Shown: positions 1-12,512, numbered from the stretch's first letter. The stretch: DNA of 64,000 nt from Chelatococcus sambhunathii (GCA_031316315.1 JADBEO010000011.1:43565-107564); one strand, 5' to 3'. Translations and numbers: made by a program. Notes: generated by a model not told the origin, from the sequence alone.

Positions 1-2
1 AG

Positions 3-326
3 AAATTCTCGCAGCACCTCAGAAGCGCTGAGATCCTGGACGTCGCAAAGTTTCCGAGCGCGACGTTCCGGTCCACCTCGATCGAGGTGCTGGGCGACAA
101 GGCGAAGGTGACCGGCGACCTCACGGCGCACGGCGTCACGAAGCGGGTGAAGCTCGACGCCGCGTTCCACGGGGCCGGCGTCAATCCGATGACCAAGGCG
201 GAGACGATCGGCTTCTCCGCCACGGCGCGCGTCAAGCGCAGCGATTTCGGCCTGGGCTATGCGACCCCGGTCGTCTCGGACGACGTCGAGATGACGATCG
301 TCGCCGCCTTCGAACGCCAGCCCTGA
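3..326 (+). CDS. YceI family periplasmic protein (5' truncated)
   Basis: The gene enters from outside the window, so the start and signal peptide are missing; the reading frame is open from base 3 and stops at 324-326. The visible 107 residues have the pattern of the C-terminal half of YceI lipocalin-like beta-barrels: a KFPSATF strand, then GDLTAHGVTK, then a final strand with VKRSDFGLGYA and VSDDVEMTIVAAFE. Family members are periplasmic and bind isoprenoid-type lipids. It converges on the chemoreceptor gene with only 7 bp between stops. Family assignment is from motif recognition. Confidence 0.85.
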   Translation, partial: KFSQHLRSAEILDVAKFPSATFRSTSIEVLGDKAKVTGDLTAHGVTKRVKLDAAFHGAGVNPMTKAETIGFSATARVKRSDFGLGYATPVVSDDVEMTIVAAFERQP

Positions 327-333
327 CGCGGCG

Positions 334-1668
334 TCAGTAGGCGCCGCTCTCCACCAGTTTGCCGATCTCCTGCAGCGCCTTCTCCGACCGTTCGAAGCTG
401 GCGGAGGCGACGCCCCAGTCCTGCGCCTTGGCCGCCGAGATCATCTTGTCGATCTCGGCGCGCGCCGTGTCGCGCAGCCGCATGACGGCCTGCGGACGAT
501 GCTCGGGCGGCAGCGAGTCGAGGCGGGCGCCGAAGGGCTCGCCGCGCTCGGCGGGCGAAGCGCCGATCAGGATCGAGCCGAGCCGGCGGCGTTCGACCGC
601 CGCGTCCGCGGCGAGGCGCATGATGGCGTAATCGGCGAGGCCGAACTTCTCCGCCGCGTCGACTGCGGTCATGGCGGTGGTCTCCGCCGCCACCATGGCG
701 TTCAGCGCGTCGCCGATCTCGCCGCGGGTCTTGGAGGCGAGCGAGGCGATACGCGAGACGCTCTCGGAAATCTCGTTGGTCGCGGCGCGCTGCTGGCCGA
801 GGACTTCGGCGAGCGCCTGCATGCGCGCGCTGATGCCGGCCACCTGCATGCCGACCGTTTCGACGCGGTCGCCGGTCGCGCGGATGCGCGCGTCCCCGGT
901 CGAGACCGCCTCGGTGCTGTCGGCGGTGGCGCGCTTGATGGCGTCGGTCTCTTCCGTGAGCGTCGTGATGCGCGCGCGGATCTGCTCGGTCGCCTTGGCG
1001 GTCTGGCCGGACAGCGACTTGACCTCGTTCGCGACCACCGCGAAGCCGCGGCCGGCCTCGCCGGCGCGCGCCGCCTCGATCGTCGCGTTGAGCGCGAGCA
1101 GGTTGGTCTGGGAGGAGATGGCCTCGATGGCGTCCGCCATCTCGGCGATCTGGCGAACCGCGTCCTCGAGCACGCCGATGCGCGCGGAGATCGCGCTGAC
1201 GCTTTCGCGGATCGTCCCCATGGAGTTCGCGGCCTGGCGCATTTCACCGAGGCAGCCGCTGGTCTCCTCGCTCGCGGCGATCGCGTCGCTCGAGCCGTCG
1301 TTGCTCATCGCGGAGAGTTCGGCGATGGAGCTCGCAAGCTCCTCGACCGCCCCCGCGATCGTGCCGGCGCCGTCGGCGACCTGCCGGACGTCGTGCGTGA
1401 CCCAGCCGATCGAGGCGCTGGTGGCGGCAGCCTGCTTGGCGAAACCGAGGAGGTTCTGCAGCTCGCTCTTGCCGCGTCGGGCGAGTTCCGCCGCGAAGGC
1501 GCGAAGCGCCACCCCCGCGTCGCCGGAAGGCCAGTCAGTCGCGTCCTGCCCGCGGCGCATGGCGTCGAGCGCCGCCACGAGCGCCGCGACGTCCACGACG
1601 TCCTTCTCGACGGCCGTGGCAGGCTGCGCCGCCGCCGCAGGCGCAGCGCGCCTCAATCCGAACGCCAT
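334..1668 (-). CDS. Soluble methyl-accepting chemotaxis protein
   Basis: The signalling domain is unmistakable: the hairpin tip [16 protein letters not shown] lies near residues 198-210, flanked by long heptad-repeat helices ([19 protein letters not shown] before it, [13 protein letters not shown] after it). No transmembrane segment or HAMP domain is visible, so it should be a cytoplasmic receptor. The N-terminal ~70 residues are Ala-rich and unassigned, and about 90 residues follow the signalling domain without a recognised ligand-binding fold. An in-frame start exists at 1788, but the ATG at 1668 has GGGGGA just upstream and avoids an Arg-rich leader, so I prefer it. There are no che genes nearby, so it is an orphan receptor. 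Confidence 0.9.
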   Translation of the reverse strand: MAFGLRRAAPAAAAQPATAVEKDVVDVAALVAALDAMRRGQDATDWPSGDAGVALRAFAAELARRGKSELQNLLGFAKQAAATSASIGWVTHDVRQVADGAGTIAGAVEELASSIAELSAMSNDGSSDAIAASEETSGCLGEMRQAANSMGTIRESVSAISARIGVLEDAVRQIAEMADAIEAISSQTNLLALNATIEAARAGEAGRGFAVVANEVKSLSGQTAKATEQIRARITTLTEETDAIKRATADSTEAVSTGDARIRATGDRVETVGMQVAGISARMQALAEVLGQQRAATNEISESVSRIASLASKTRGEIGDALNAMVAAETTAMTAVDAAEKFGLADYAIMRLAADAAVERRRLGSILIGASPAERGEPFGARLDSLPPEHRPQAVMRLRDTARAEIDKMISAAKAQDWGVASASFERSEKALQEIGKLVESGAY

Positions 1669-1824
1669 GCCGAATCCCCCGATTATCCGCCGCCTCGACG
1701 GCGCTTTCGCTGCCGAAATAATTCGCAGAAGGGCGTTAATGGAGCGTATGCGGGAAGCGCGGCGTTCGAAGCGCTCGACCGGTTGCAACCTTCAGCGCGG
1801 CGGCTCGAAGAGATGGCCTCTTCG

Positions 1825-2544
1825 CTACGGCTGGAGACCCCAGCGCACGACGACGCGCGACCTGAGCTCCTGCTCTCCCCTCGCGATCGGGGTCGCCGGC
1901 GCGGCGTCCATCATCTTCGCGCGGGCGGCGAACGGTCGAACCGGGCCGTCATAGCCCTCGGACTGTTCTTCGAGGCTCAGCACGGGACCGAGCTTCGTTC
2001 CCGATGCGGCCACGTAGAGCTCCGCCTTGCGGCGTGCGTCCGCAACAGCGGCGCGGCGGGCCTCGTCGAGCTTCGTCTCGCGGTCCGAGACGTCGAAGGT
2101 CAAGCTTTCGATCTGGTTCGACCCGGCCTGAACCATCGCGTCGACGAGATCGCCAAACCTGTCGATCGCGTGCGAGCGGATCGAGACCAGATTGCGGACC
2201 TCGTACCCGGTCAGCTTGGGCGCGCGCTCGGACGACATGGAGTCTGGCTGCTCGTAGACGGGCTGGACGCTCAGTCCGGATGTGCCGACGTCGCGATCCT
2301 CGACGCCGGCTTGACGGATCGCGGCGAGCACCTTCGTCATGGCCGAGGCGTTCGCCTTCAGCGCCGCGTCGGCCGTCTGCGCCCGGGTGACGACGCCGCT
2401 CGTGACCAGCGCGATGTCCGGGGCGACAGCGACCATGCCCTCTCCGGACACAACGATCGAGGGCGGGGAGGGCGGCTCGGCGGCGGCCGGTCCGGCCCAG
2501 AAGGCCATGGCTCCGACGAGACAGGTGATGGTCTTCGGCGACAT
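1825..2544 (-). CDS. SIMPL-domain (DUF541) exported protein
   Basis: About 239 residues. The chosen start (MSPKTITCLVG) gives a clean Sec signal ending in AGPAAAEPP; the longer frame to 2640 would bury it. After the signal comes the SIMPL pattern: IVVSGEGMVAVAPDIALV, then an Ala-rich helix with ALKANASAMTKVLAAIRQAGV, DVGTSGLSVQPVYE and LTGYEVRNLVSIR. SIMPL proteins such as E. coli YggE are periplasmic or membrane-associated oligomers linked to oxidative stress; the exact role is unknown. It lies downstream of no obvious operon partner. Confidence 0.85.
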   Translation of the reverse strand: MSPKTITCLVGAMAFWAGPAAAEPPSPPSIVVSGEGMVAVAPDIALVTSGVVTRAQTADAALKANASAMTKVLAAIRQAGVEDRDVGTSGLSVQPVYEQPDSMSSERAPKLTGYEVRNLVSIRSHAIDRFGDLVDAMVQAGSNQIESLTFDVSDRETKLDEARRAAVADARRKAELYVAASGTKLGPVLSLEEQSEGYDGPVRPFAARAKMMDAAPATPIARGEQELRSRVVVRWGLQP

Positions 2545-2748
2545 GCGTGAAGAAACTCCCCGATCAAACGCCGCGATCGGCGCGATCCCCGTATGTCCAC
2601 GGTGATTTGGTCGAGGATGCGGCGGCGGAAACCACATCATGCGAGCGTTGGAACGATCGCCGTCGCAGCCTGTTGTTCAAGCAAGGGGCCGCGCCGGCGG
2701 ACGCTGGCGGACGGCCTTCCAAGAACAACCTCGCAAAGGATTGGCCCA

Positions 2749-3252
2749 ATGGGACTTTTCACCAAGGACATCAAGACCTTCGACGACCTATTCGTGCATC
2801 AGCTCCAGGACGTCTACTACGCCGAGCAGCAGATTCTGTCGGCGCTTCCCAAGATGATCGACAAGGCGACGGCGCCCGAGCTGAAACAGGCGTTCCAGCA
2901 TCATCTGAAGGAGACGGAACAGCATGTTCGCCGCGTCGAACAGGTGTTCGAGATGCACGGGGCTGAGAAGAAGTCCGCCAAGTGCCCGGCGATCAACGGC
3001 ATCATCGAGGAAGCCAACGAGGTGGCTGGAGATATCGACGACAAGGAGGTGCTGGACGCCGCCTTGGTCGCTGCCGCGCAGGCCGTCGAACACTACGAGA
3101 TCACGCGCTACGGGACGCTGATCGCTTGGGCGCGACAGCTCGGCCGCGCCGACTGCGCTTCGGTCTTGGAGCAGAATCTCAAGGAGGAGAAGGCTGCTGA
3201 CGCCAAGTTGAACGGCCTCGCCGAAGGCGGTCTGAACCGCGAGGCGGCCTGA
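2749..3252 (+). CDS. Ferritin-like DUF892 (YciE/YciF) protein
   Basis: 167 residues. The ATG at 2749 is preceded by AAAGGA; a longer in-frame extension to 2593 looks spurious. The four-helix ferritin-like pattern starts with TFDDLFVHQLQDVYYAEQQI, continues with LKQAFQHHLKETEQHVRRVE and ends with a helix containing AAQAVEHYEITRYGTLIAWA. Glu and His residues fit the E, ExxH, E, ExxH metal-site layout. Family members are stress-induced (osmotic, oxidative, stationary phase). A strong hairpin follows the gene. Confidence 0.9.
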   Translation: MGLFTKDIKTFDDLFVHQLQDVYYAEQQILSALPKMIDKATAPELKQAFQHHLKETEQHVRRVEQVFEMHGAEKKSAKCPAINGIIEEANEVAGDIDDKEVLDAALVAAAQAVEHYEITRYGTLIAWARQLGRADCASVLEQNLKEEKAADAKLNGLAEGGLNREAA

Positions 3253-3299
3253 CGCTCGAGCATCCGCCCGGCGACGGTTCTTTCGCCGGCCTATAAGCA

Positions 3300-3333
3300 G
3301 AAGGCCCGCCGACGATCCCGTCGGCGGGCCTTC
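3300..3333. terminator. Perfect 14-bp hairpin between convergent genes
   Basis: Left arm 3300-3313 and right arm 3320-3333 are exact reverse complements with a 6-base loop (GATCCC). It sits between the convergent DUF892 and DUF6481 genes, so it probably works in both directions. The U-tract is poor on both sides. Confidence 0.75.
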
Positions 3334-3361
3334 TCACATTCGACGCTGGAGCCGAAAGGAC

Positions 3362-3775
3362 TCAGGCGCTCTTGCGGGTCTGCTGCTGGCCGTCGCCGCC
3401 GCGGGGAGCGTTCATCGCCGATATGGCGCGGGCCGCCAAGGCATATTTCGAGGCGGTGATGATCTTCGGGCGGGCGGCGAGACGCTCGGCTTCTAGGCGA
3501 GCCTCCTCGGCGGCCTTCTCCTCGGCGATGCGCTTCTCTTCGGCGGCCTTCTCAGCCGCAAGGCGAGCCTCTTCCGCCGCGCGCTCCTCGGCGATGCGGC
3601 GCTGCTCGGCAAGCTTGGCGGCGAGGCGCTCCTCGCGGGCCTTGGCGACCGCGGCGTTCTCGGCCTTGCGCTGCTCGAGAGCGGGGTCGCTCGAAATCTT
3701 GCGGAACCGCTCGAGAAGCTTCTGCTTGGCTTCGCGCGCATGGTCCTGACGCGACTTGAAGGTGTCTTCCTTCAT
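3362..3775 (-). CDS. DUF6481-like charged coiled-coil protein
   Basis: About 137 residues starting MKEDTFKSRQDHAREAKQ (an adjacent ATG at 3778 is equally possible). Residues ~30-105 are almost entirely Ala/Glu/Arg/Lys and contain degenerate repeats of the type RIAEEKAAEEARL, predicting one long helix or coiled coil. The start and layout match small alphaproteobacterial DUF6481 proteins of unknown function. No signal peptide or membrane segment. Family name is from recall of the N-terminal pattern. Confidence 0.75.
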   Translation of the reverse strand: MKEDTFKSRQDHAREAKQKLLERFRKISSDPALEQRKAENAAVAKAREERLAAKLAEQRRIAEERAAEEARLAAEKAAEEKRIAEEKAAEEARLEAERLAARPKIITASKYALAARAISAMNAPRGGDGQQQTRKSA

Positions 3776-3911
3776 CATATGATGAATTTCGGCCTCGATT
3801 GTTTCAGGTGGCCGGCAGATAGGATGTTCCGCCTGAAAAAGCAACGGGCTCGCGGTCCATCAGGCACGAATGCATGCCAGATGTGACGGAGACGCCGCAA
3901 CTTGTCTGCCG

Positions 3912-4331
3912 TCAGTCGCCCCGTACCGGGCCTCTCAGCGTCTTGGTCGCGCCGCGACGCGTCTTGGCGTCCGTGCGCCGGGCCTTCGCGCCCTTCGAAA
4001 GCCGCGTCGCGATGCGCGGTTTCGGACGTTCCGCCGCCTCGGCGATCATGGCGACGAGGCGCGCGACCGCCTCATCGCGGTTCTCCGCCTGCGTGCGCCG
4101 AGACTGCGCGGTGAGCACGATGACGCCGTCCTTCGTGAGCCGTGCGCCGGCGAGCCGCATCAGCCGGATCGCGACGTCGTTCGGCAGCGAGGGGGACCGC
4201 CGCGCGTCGAAGCGCAGCTGCGCCGCGGTCGAGACCTTGTTGACGTTCTGTCCGCCTGGCCCCGACGAGCGGACGAAGGAGATCCCGATCTCGTCCTCGT
4301 GGAGGGAAAGCGTTTCGGTGATGCGGATCAT
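3912..4331 (-). CDS. arfB: Ribosome rescue peptidyl-tRNA hydrolase ArfB
   Basis: 139 residues, the usual length for ArfB (YaeJ/ICT1). The catalytic motif RSSGPGGQNVNKV places GGQ at residues 26-28. The C-terminal tail is a string of Lys and Arg (LSKGAKARRTDAKTRRGATK), which in the family threads into the empty mRNA channel of stalled ribosomes. It hydrolyses peptidyl-tRNA on non-stop ribosomes. I start at MIRITETLSL because the family begins just before the first strand; the frame is open up to 4406. Confidence 0.93.
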   Translation of the reverse strand: MIRITETLSLHEDEIGISFVRSSGPGGQNVNKVSTAAQLRFDARRSPSLPNDVAIRLMRLAGARLTKDGVIVLTAQSRRTQAENRDEAVARLVAMIAEAAERPKPRIATRLSKGAKARRTDAKTRRGATKTLRGPVRGD

Positions 4332-4426
4332 CTGCGCAATCTCGTCGCCCGTGCGCGGTCCTGCGGCGCGGAACGATTTCCGGCGCCTCGCTGTTCGCTT
4401 ATGCAAGGGCGACGGGAGACGTCGAG

Positions 4427-4735
4427 ATGAAATTCCGTAGCTTTTGCCTCGGTTTCGCGATTGGCGCGGCCATCATCACGGCCGTCGATCCATTTCCGGT
4501 CTCCGCGCAGGGAGGCGCGCCGGGCTCTGGAGCCAACCCGCCGCCCGTCTCCGCCCCTGAACGTGGACCCGGCGCCTCCGGCAAGAGCGACGGCAGCGGA
4601 ATGGGGCAGGACACGTCCGAGGCCGGTACGCCGAAAGGGCCTGGCGACAAGAGCGGCCCGCCCGCGGACAAAACCGTCGCGCCGAAAGTCTGCGACGACG
4701 GCCGGGAGCCAGTGAACGGCGCCTGCCCGAACTGA
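4427..4735 (+). CDS. Small secreted Pro/Gly-rich protein, unknown function
   Basis: 102 residues with a clear Sec signal (MKFRSFCLGFAIGAAIITAV, cleavage probably after VSAQG). The mature part is low-complexity Gly/Pro/Ser/Asp/Lys, apparently disordered, and ends CDDGREPVNGACPN with two Cys that could form a small loop. GGGAGA upstream is a plausible ribosome binding site. It is not recognised as any family; codon usage is normal for the region. Confidence 0.6.
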   Translation: MKFRSFCLGFAIGAAIITAVDPFPVSAQGGAPGSGANPPPVSAPERGPGASGKSDGSGMGQDTSEAGTPKGPGDKSGPPADKTVAPKVCDDGREPVNGACPN

Positions 4736-4744
4736 GGCGTCTTT

Positions 4745-5860
4745 TCAGGGACGCGCGACGTCGAACCACAACGGGCCGCCGTCGCAAAGCCCGTCCGACA
4801 GCATGACGATCCGCCAGCCATTGGGCTGGTCTGTCGCCGCCATGGCTTCGAGTTTGGCGTGCTTGTCCTTGCAACCGGCGAGCTTGCGCGGCTTGACCCC
4901 CGATAGATCGAACTCGCCGATCGGTTGCGCGACCGGGCTTTCGCCGTCCCAGAGCAGAAGCCGCCAGGTCGGCCAGGGCTGGGGATCATCGTCGCGCGTG
5001 TCGTCGTCGGGGCCGACCAGGAGAAGAACGCCATCCTTGACGGATTGCATGTCGCGGATCGCGCGCTTCTCGCCCACCTCGACGGGAAGGACCTTCGCGG
5101 CGGCGTCGCCGCCCTCGAAGAGCGCCTTGGCGTCGACGCTCAGGACGCTCGTCGTCACGCCTTGCGAGGGTCCGCGCAGGCCGAAGTAAAGCCGGCCGCC
5201 GCGCCAGGCCATGCCTTCGATGTCGAAGCCGCGTTCCCCGGTTTTTCCGGGCTCCTTTTCCGGTGAGCGCGTGCCGAGGCACTTGTCGAGGAACGGTGCG
5301 AGCTCCGTCGTCTTGGCTAGCTTCCACAGGTCCGCGCTCTCGGCCGGGCCCGAAACCCCACCGTCGGCGGCGACCCCGAAGCGCCAGACGTGGCGGGCGT
5401 CCTTGTTCGGCTTGCAACGCTTGCGCGAGACGGCGTGGCTGCCCGCCACGTAGTAACGCCTTGCGCCCGCCTGATCCGGCTCATCGACCGCGACCGCTTC
5501 GGCGTCCGCCTCCTTCAGATCGCCGAGGACGACGGGCGCTCCGACGGGCGCGTAGGCGTCCTTGGTCAGCGTGACAAGCCGTGCTTCGGCGCCTTCGTCG
5601 AACGCGATCAGGCAGCGGTCCGGCGCTCCGCAAGCCACGCCGCTGGCCGCTCGCCGCAGATCGGCGATGTCCTTCTCGCGCTCTTTCGGATCAGGGTTTT
5701 TAGAGTCGAAGCCAAAGGATCCGCTCAGAGCGAGCGGGCCGTCGGACGGCTTCAGGAGCGGCCAGGGTTTGTCGGCCGCAAGCGCCGGGGCGGCGCCTGC
5801 AGCGGCAAGCAGCGCGAACGCCAGCCGGACGCCAGGTCTCCGAGGTCTCCGATCGAGCAT
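4745..5860 (-). CDS. DUF3616 exported protein
   Basis: 371 residues with a Sec signal (LAFALLAAAGAAPALA). The body shows the DUF3616 pattern: LSGSFGFDSKNP near the start, repeated beta-propeller-like strands with DLKEADAEAVAVDE, FDIEGMAWRGGRLYFGLRGP in the middle, and LEAMAATDQPNGWRIVMLSD at the end. Function unknown; the fold probably resembles phytase or esterase propellers. The start has GGAGG six bases upstream. It converges on the small secreted gene with a 9-bp gap. Confidence 0.85.
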   Translation of the reverse strand: MLDRRPRRPGVRLAFALLAAAGAAPALAADKPWPLLKPSDGPLALSGSFGFDSKNPDPKEREKDIADLRRAASGVACGAPDRCLIAFDEGAEARLVTLTKDAYAPVGAPVVLGDLKEADAEAVAVDEPDQAGARRYYVAGSHAVSRKRCKPNKDARHVWRFGVAADGGVSGPAESADLWKLAKTTELAPFLDKCLGTRSPEKEPGKTGERGFDIEGMAWRGGRLYFGLRGPSQGVTTSVLSVDAKALFEGGDAAAKVLPVEVGEKRAIRDMQSVKDGVLLLVGPDDDTRDDDPQPWPTWRLLLWDGESPVAQPIGEFDLSGVKPRKLAGCKDKHAKLEAMAATDQPNGWRIVMLSDGLCDGGPLWFDVARP

Positions 5861-5954
5861 TGAGCGCCTCCAAGGTTGATCCGATGGACAGGTACAATTA
5901 CTGCGCGTATCCAGAGAAGGCCGCTATCCGGAAAAGTGCGGATGCGGAAGCCCG

Positions 5955-8900
5955 CTATGCCGCCCGGCGCGCCGCGTAGCGGCCGTCGGGCAGGGCGCTG
6001 ACGCGGCCGTAGCGGGCGAGCGTGCCGAGCGCCTGAAGCACGCGCTGGCCGCGCGTCCGTGATCCGCCGCGGAAGGCGCTCGCGATCTCCGCGGCGGAGA
6101 GCGGCCGTCCCGCCGTCGCGAGCGCAGCCTCCACCGCGAGAGGTTGCTCGTAAGGATCCGCCGGGAACGGCGCGAGCGCAGGCGCTGCGGCCTTCGCTGC
6201 GACGAGATCGAGCTCCCGGCTCCGCCGGGGCGCGCCGTCGCCGAAGCGCGGCGCCTGATAGGCGGGCCGCAGCCAGCGGACATGGCCGGCGGACTCCTCC
6301 CGCGCCCGTTCGGCGTTGAGCGCGACCAGCCGGGCCAGCAGCGGCTCGTCTTCGAGCGTCGACGGCCAGCCATAGGCGTCGAGCGTCAGCCGGTCCACTT
6401 CCTCATGCAGCTCCCGCAGGATCACAGCGAGACCGCGCAGCTTGACGTCCTCCTCCTTGGCGGACAGCGCCGCCCTGGCCTTGAGCTTCTCGACGACGTT
6501 GTAGAGTCCCGTCAGCGTGAGGTCGGGGTTTTCCGACAGCACGCGCTTGCGGAGCGCGTCGAGCTCCTCGCCGGCCGAACGCAGCCCGCGTCGCGAGCCC
6601 GGCGACAGCTCCGGGAACGGAAAGGGATCGAAGCAGCGCGATTTCGAGTAGCGCGGATCGTTGCCGACCCCGAGCCAGCCGCCGGTGGCCAGCGCCCATG
6701 AGAGATGAACCCGGCTCGACAGGATGGCGAGCGTGGCCGCGTCGTCGTCGGCGACGACGACCAGCATGTTGTCCGGAAGGATCGAGGCGTCGAGGAACTG
6801 GAAGACGCGATGCTTCGCGGTCTCCACAGTGGCGATGTAGCGGCCGAGGCCGTCGAGCGCGGGGCGAAGCTCCTTCCGCGGCTCGCCGAATATCCACCAG
6901 TTGTCGCGATAGCTTGCGCGGTTGTTCGCCTCGCGCTCGGGCCGCACCGTTTCGAGCAGGTGCTGATAGACTTCCGGGAAGCGCCGTCGGACCTCCGCTT
7001 CCGTCAGTCCATAGAAGTCGACGGCCAAGACGCCGCGCGCGCGGGACGTCAGATCCCGGCCGTTCCGATAGGGGCGCACGTGTCGCTCCAGCCCTTCGCG
7101 GGTCCCAACCCCGAGGATTTCCGCTTCGCTCTGGGTCAAGAGAAAACCAGCGCCCATCAGTTGCGTACCGCGGGAGCAAAGACCTTGGCCAGCGTGAAGG
7201 CTGGAGGCGAACGCTACGTCCGCGCCCAACGTCAGATCGGCATTGATCCGACCTACATCCGTTTGGAAATTGATCGTTGGCGCGTCCGCCTCAAGGTCCG
7301 CCTCACTCTCGACCTCGCTGAGCATTCCGTCCCCTGCGCCTTGTTGGCCAACTGTCATCGCCACTCTGACGGCCGCCGCGTCGTGCGAGGCCTTCGTCCA
7401 AGGGTGATCAGGCACGGCGTAGACCAGCGAGATCGGCGATTTCGACGAGAGATGGCGCTCGACGACGCGCCGCTGGAATACCTGGCTGATCGAGTTCGTC
7501 GTCACCAGCCCGAACCGCCGAAGCGGCGAGCCTTCCCGCGTCAGCAGCTCGGCGGCCCGGTCCCACCAGTACATCACGAAGTCCGCGCTTTCGTTCATGT
7601 GCGGATGCGCGCTCCAGAGCGCCTGCGCATAAGATGATCCGAGCCGGGAGCGCAGGTCCTTGCCGCCGATGAAGGGCGGATTTCCGACGATGAACTCCGC
7701 TTCCGGCCAGGCCGGCCTGCGCGCGTTCGGATAGGTCTCGACGCGTCCGCCGGCCGCCTTCGCCACGGCGGGCGTCGGGGCGCCGTCCCAGGTCAGAACG
7801 GCGTCATAGCCTTCCTGACGGCCGAAGTTGATGTTGCGGAAAGCCCTGAGGATCGGCTCGCCGGGATGGCCGGTGCGGGTGCGGTAGTGCTGCTGCAGGT
7901 AGCCGATCCAGACGACGAGCTCGGCGATCGCGGCCGCGCGCGGGTTGCGTTCGAGGCCGAGGAACTGGTGCGGGTCGACGGTCTCGCGGTCGAGACCCAT
8001 GCTCTCCGGCTCGCCGAGCCGGGCCAGGGTTTCGAGCGCTTCGCCCTCTAGCGCCTTCATCAGCTCGAGCGCGACGTAGAGGAAATTCCCGGTCCCGCAT
8101 GCCGGATCCAGTACGCGCGTCGCGCAGAGCGTCTTCAGGAAGCTCCGGATGGTTTCGGCAGCCTTCCGATCGTCGCCCGCCTCTTTCTGGCTCTCGGCTT
8201 TCGTCTGCGCCGCCCGCCAGTCGGCGCGCAGCGGCTCCATGACCGCGACGTCGACGAGACGCTGGACGTATGCGCGCGGCGTGTAATGCGCGCCGAGACG
8301 CCTGCGTTCGACCGGGTCGAGCGCCTGCTCGAGCAGCGCGCCGAAGATCGCCGGATCGACCTCGCGCCAGTCCATCCTCGATGCGGCGAGCAGCTCGCCG
8401 ATCTCCTCGGCCTCCAGAGCGTAGGCCTTGGCGTTATGAAACAGGTTGCCGTTGAAGTGGCGGACATGGGTGCGGAACGCCGAGAAGAAGCGCTTGTCGT
8501 GATCCTTCTCGTCCATCTTCGCCCAGAGCTCGCGCACCATCGGCGCAAAGCTCCTCGGAGAGGCGACGCAGTCCTCCAGCAGCTTGCGGAACTCGCCCTT
8601 GGGCAGAAGCCCGACGTCGTCGGCGAACATCGTGAAGATGCAGCGCATCAGGAAGTGGGCGATGGCCTCGGCCTCGTCCGGGTGAGCGGCCTCCAGCGTG
8701 CGCGATACGGCGGCGAGGCGCCGGGCGATTTCCCGCGTCACGCGCGCCGCCTTCAGCGCCGGATCCAGCGACTGCGGCTCCTGCCAGACCGCCTTGAGCA
8801 GATCGCGCGCCGCCGAGTTTCGCAGTTGGGTGAGGTAGATGCGGAACGACTTCCGATCCGGGAAGGCGGCGTAGGCGCGTCCCGATCCCGAGAAGTCGGC

Positions 8901-9386
8901 GTAGAGCTCCAGACAATGGCCCACGTCGCAGACGATCAGGAAGGGCGGGGCCTTGTGGTCGGGATCGAGGAGAAAGACATAGTGCTCGGCCTGCCGCCGG
9001 GCGTTCAGCATCATGACGTCCCAGTCACGCGCGGCCGAAGGCCGGCCGAGGGCGGCGGGCTCCTCCGCGAACAGGCGGGGCTGGACGCCGGCCGCCTCCG
9101 GCAACTCGTTCTTGCGTCCGGGAAGGCGGGACTGTTTGGCCTCCAGGATGAAGCAGTCCCGCTTGTAGAGGTCGATGCGCTTCGGCGCGTGGCCGCCGTC
9201 CGACTCGCGCGGCCGCACGGCGCGTTCGAAGGCGTAGTTGTTGCGGCGCGTCTCCGCGCCGGCCACGTCGGGCCGTGCGACCCCGAGGACGTCGCAGAAC
9301 TCTGCGAGGAACATCTGGTAGTTCGCCCGCTCCGCGCCGCCTTCGCGGGAGGTCCAGCGCGCGATGAAAGCCTCGGGCGACACCAC
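5955..9386 (-). CDS. Type IIL (MmeI-like) restriction-modification enzyme
   Basis: 1143 residues, the size of single-chain type IIL enzymes, which cut and methylate using one target-recognition domain. The N-terminal nuclease shows D72 then E82-A-K84 (IDLYKRDCFILEAKQ), a PD-(D/E)XK core. A helical spacer follows, then the gamma-class methyltransferase: GAHYTP (365-370), DPACGTGNFLY (427-437, SAM binding) and GNPPF (568-572, catalytic). The last ~450 residues hold the target-recognition and C-terminal helical regions. It starts GTG-GTG behind GGGAGG. There is no partner methylase or specificity gene, consistent with a self-sufficient enzyme. Nuclease activity is inferred from the intact motif. 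Confidence 0.88.
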   Translation of the reverse strand: MVSPEAFIARWTSREGGAERANYQMFLAEFCDVLGVARPDVAGAETRRNNYAFERAVRPRESDGGHAPKRIDLYKRDCFILEAKQSRLPGRKNELPEAAGVQPRLFAEEPAALGRPSAARDWDVMMLNARRQAEHYVFLLDPDHKAPPFLIVCDVGHCLELYADFSGSGRAYAAFPDRKSFRIYLTQLRNSAARDLLKAVWQEPQSLDPALKAARVTREIARRLAAVSRTLEAAHPDEAEAIAHFLMRCIFTMFADDVGLLPKGEFRKLLEDCVASPRSFAPMVRELWAKMDEKDHDKRFFSAFRTHVRHFNGNLFHNAKAYALEAEEIGELLAASRMDWREVDPAIFGALLEQALDPVERRRLGAHYTPRAYVQRLVDVAVMEPLRADWRAAQTKAESQKEAGDDRKAAETIRSFLKTLCATRVLDPACGTGNFLYVALELMKALEGEALETLARLGEPESMGLDRETVDPHQFLGLERNPRAAAIAELVVWIGYLQQHYRTRTGHPGEPILRAFRNINFGRQEGYDAVLTWDGAPTPAVAKAAGGRVETYPNARRPAWPEAEFIVGNPPFIGGKDLRSRLGSSYAQALWSAHPHMNESADFVMYWWDRAAELLTREGSPLRRFGLVTTNSISQVFQRRVVERHLSSKSPISLVYAVPDHPWTKASHDAAAVRVAMTVGQQGAGDGMLSEVESEADLEADAPTINFQTDVGRINADLTLGADVAFASSLHAGQGLCSRGTQLMGAGFLLTQSEAEILGVGTREGLERHVRPYRNGRDLTSRARGVLAVDFYGLTEAEVRRRFPEVYQHLLETVRPEREANNRASYRDNWWIFGEPRKELRPALDGLGRYIATVETAKHRVFQFLDASILPDNMLVVVADDDAATLAILSSRVHLSWALATGGWLGVGNDPRYSKSRCFDPFPFPELSPGSRRGLRSAGEELDALRKRVLSENPDLTLTGLYNVVEKLKARAALSAKEEDVKLRGLAVILRELHEEVDRLTLDAYGWPSTLEDEPLLARLVALNAERAREESAGHVRWLRPAYQAPRFGDGAPRRSRELDLVAAKAAAPALAPFPADPYEQPLAVEAALATAGRPLSAAEIASAFRGGSRTRGQRVLQALGTLARYGRVSALPDGRYAARRAA

Positions 9387-9416
9387 GTTCCTCCCGCATG
9401 ACGGGAGAACAAAATC

Positions 9417-9439
9417 ATATACAATCTATGAGAGTATAT
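9417..9439 (-). promoter_or_regulatory. Inverted repeat in type IIL promoter
   Basis: ATATAC, an 11-base spacer, then GTATAT, 31-53 bp upstream of the GTG start. On the minus strand it contains TATACT, a good -10 box, so it could be promoter plus operator. The stretch is AT-rich inside GC-rich DNA. No regulator gene is adjacent; the role is inference. Confidence 0.4.
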
Positions 9440-9568
9440 ACGACGAAAGACGCGCCGCGCTTGCGCTGCGGCGCGGCGAGACGGGCGGAGCGACAGGATC
9501 CGATCCGACCGTCATAGTGCGGCGCGCGGTCGGACAGACGGATTTCGTTCTCGGCCTCAACTGCCGTC

Positions 9569-12388
<2,820 letters not shown>

Positions 12389-12512
12389 GGGGGGGATATG
12401 GGGGAAGAGCGTCAGGATTTGGAGGGCGACTTGGTCAGGCGGATCGCATCTGACCGAAAATCACCGGCTTCTGGCATTCTTTCGACGGGCATTCGTCCTT
12501 ACAAAACGCCAC

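Noticed and set aside
499..2550. Long plus-strand open frame (683 codons) antisense to the chemoreceptor and SIMPL genes
   Set aside because: Arg/Asp/Gly-rich translation with no family pattern; it is a GC-bias shadow of the genes on the other strand.
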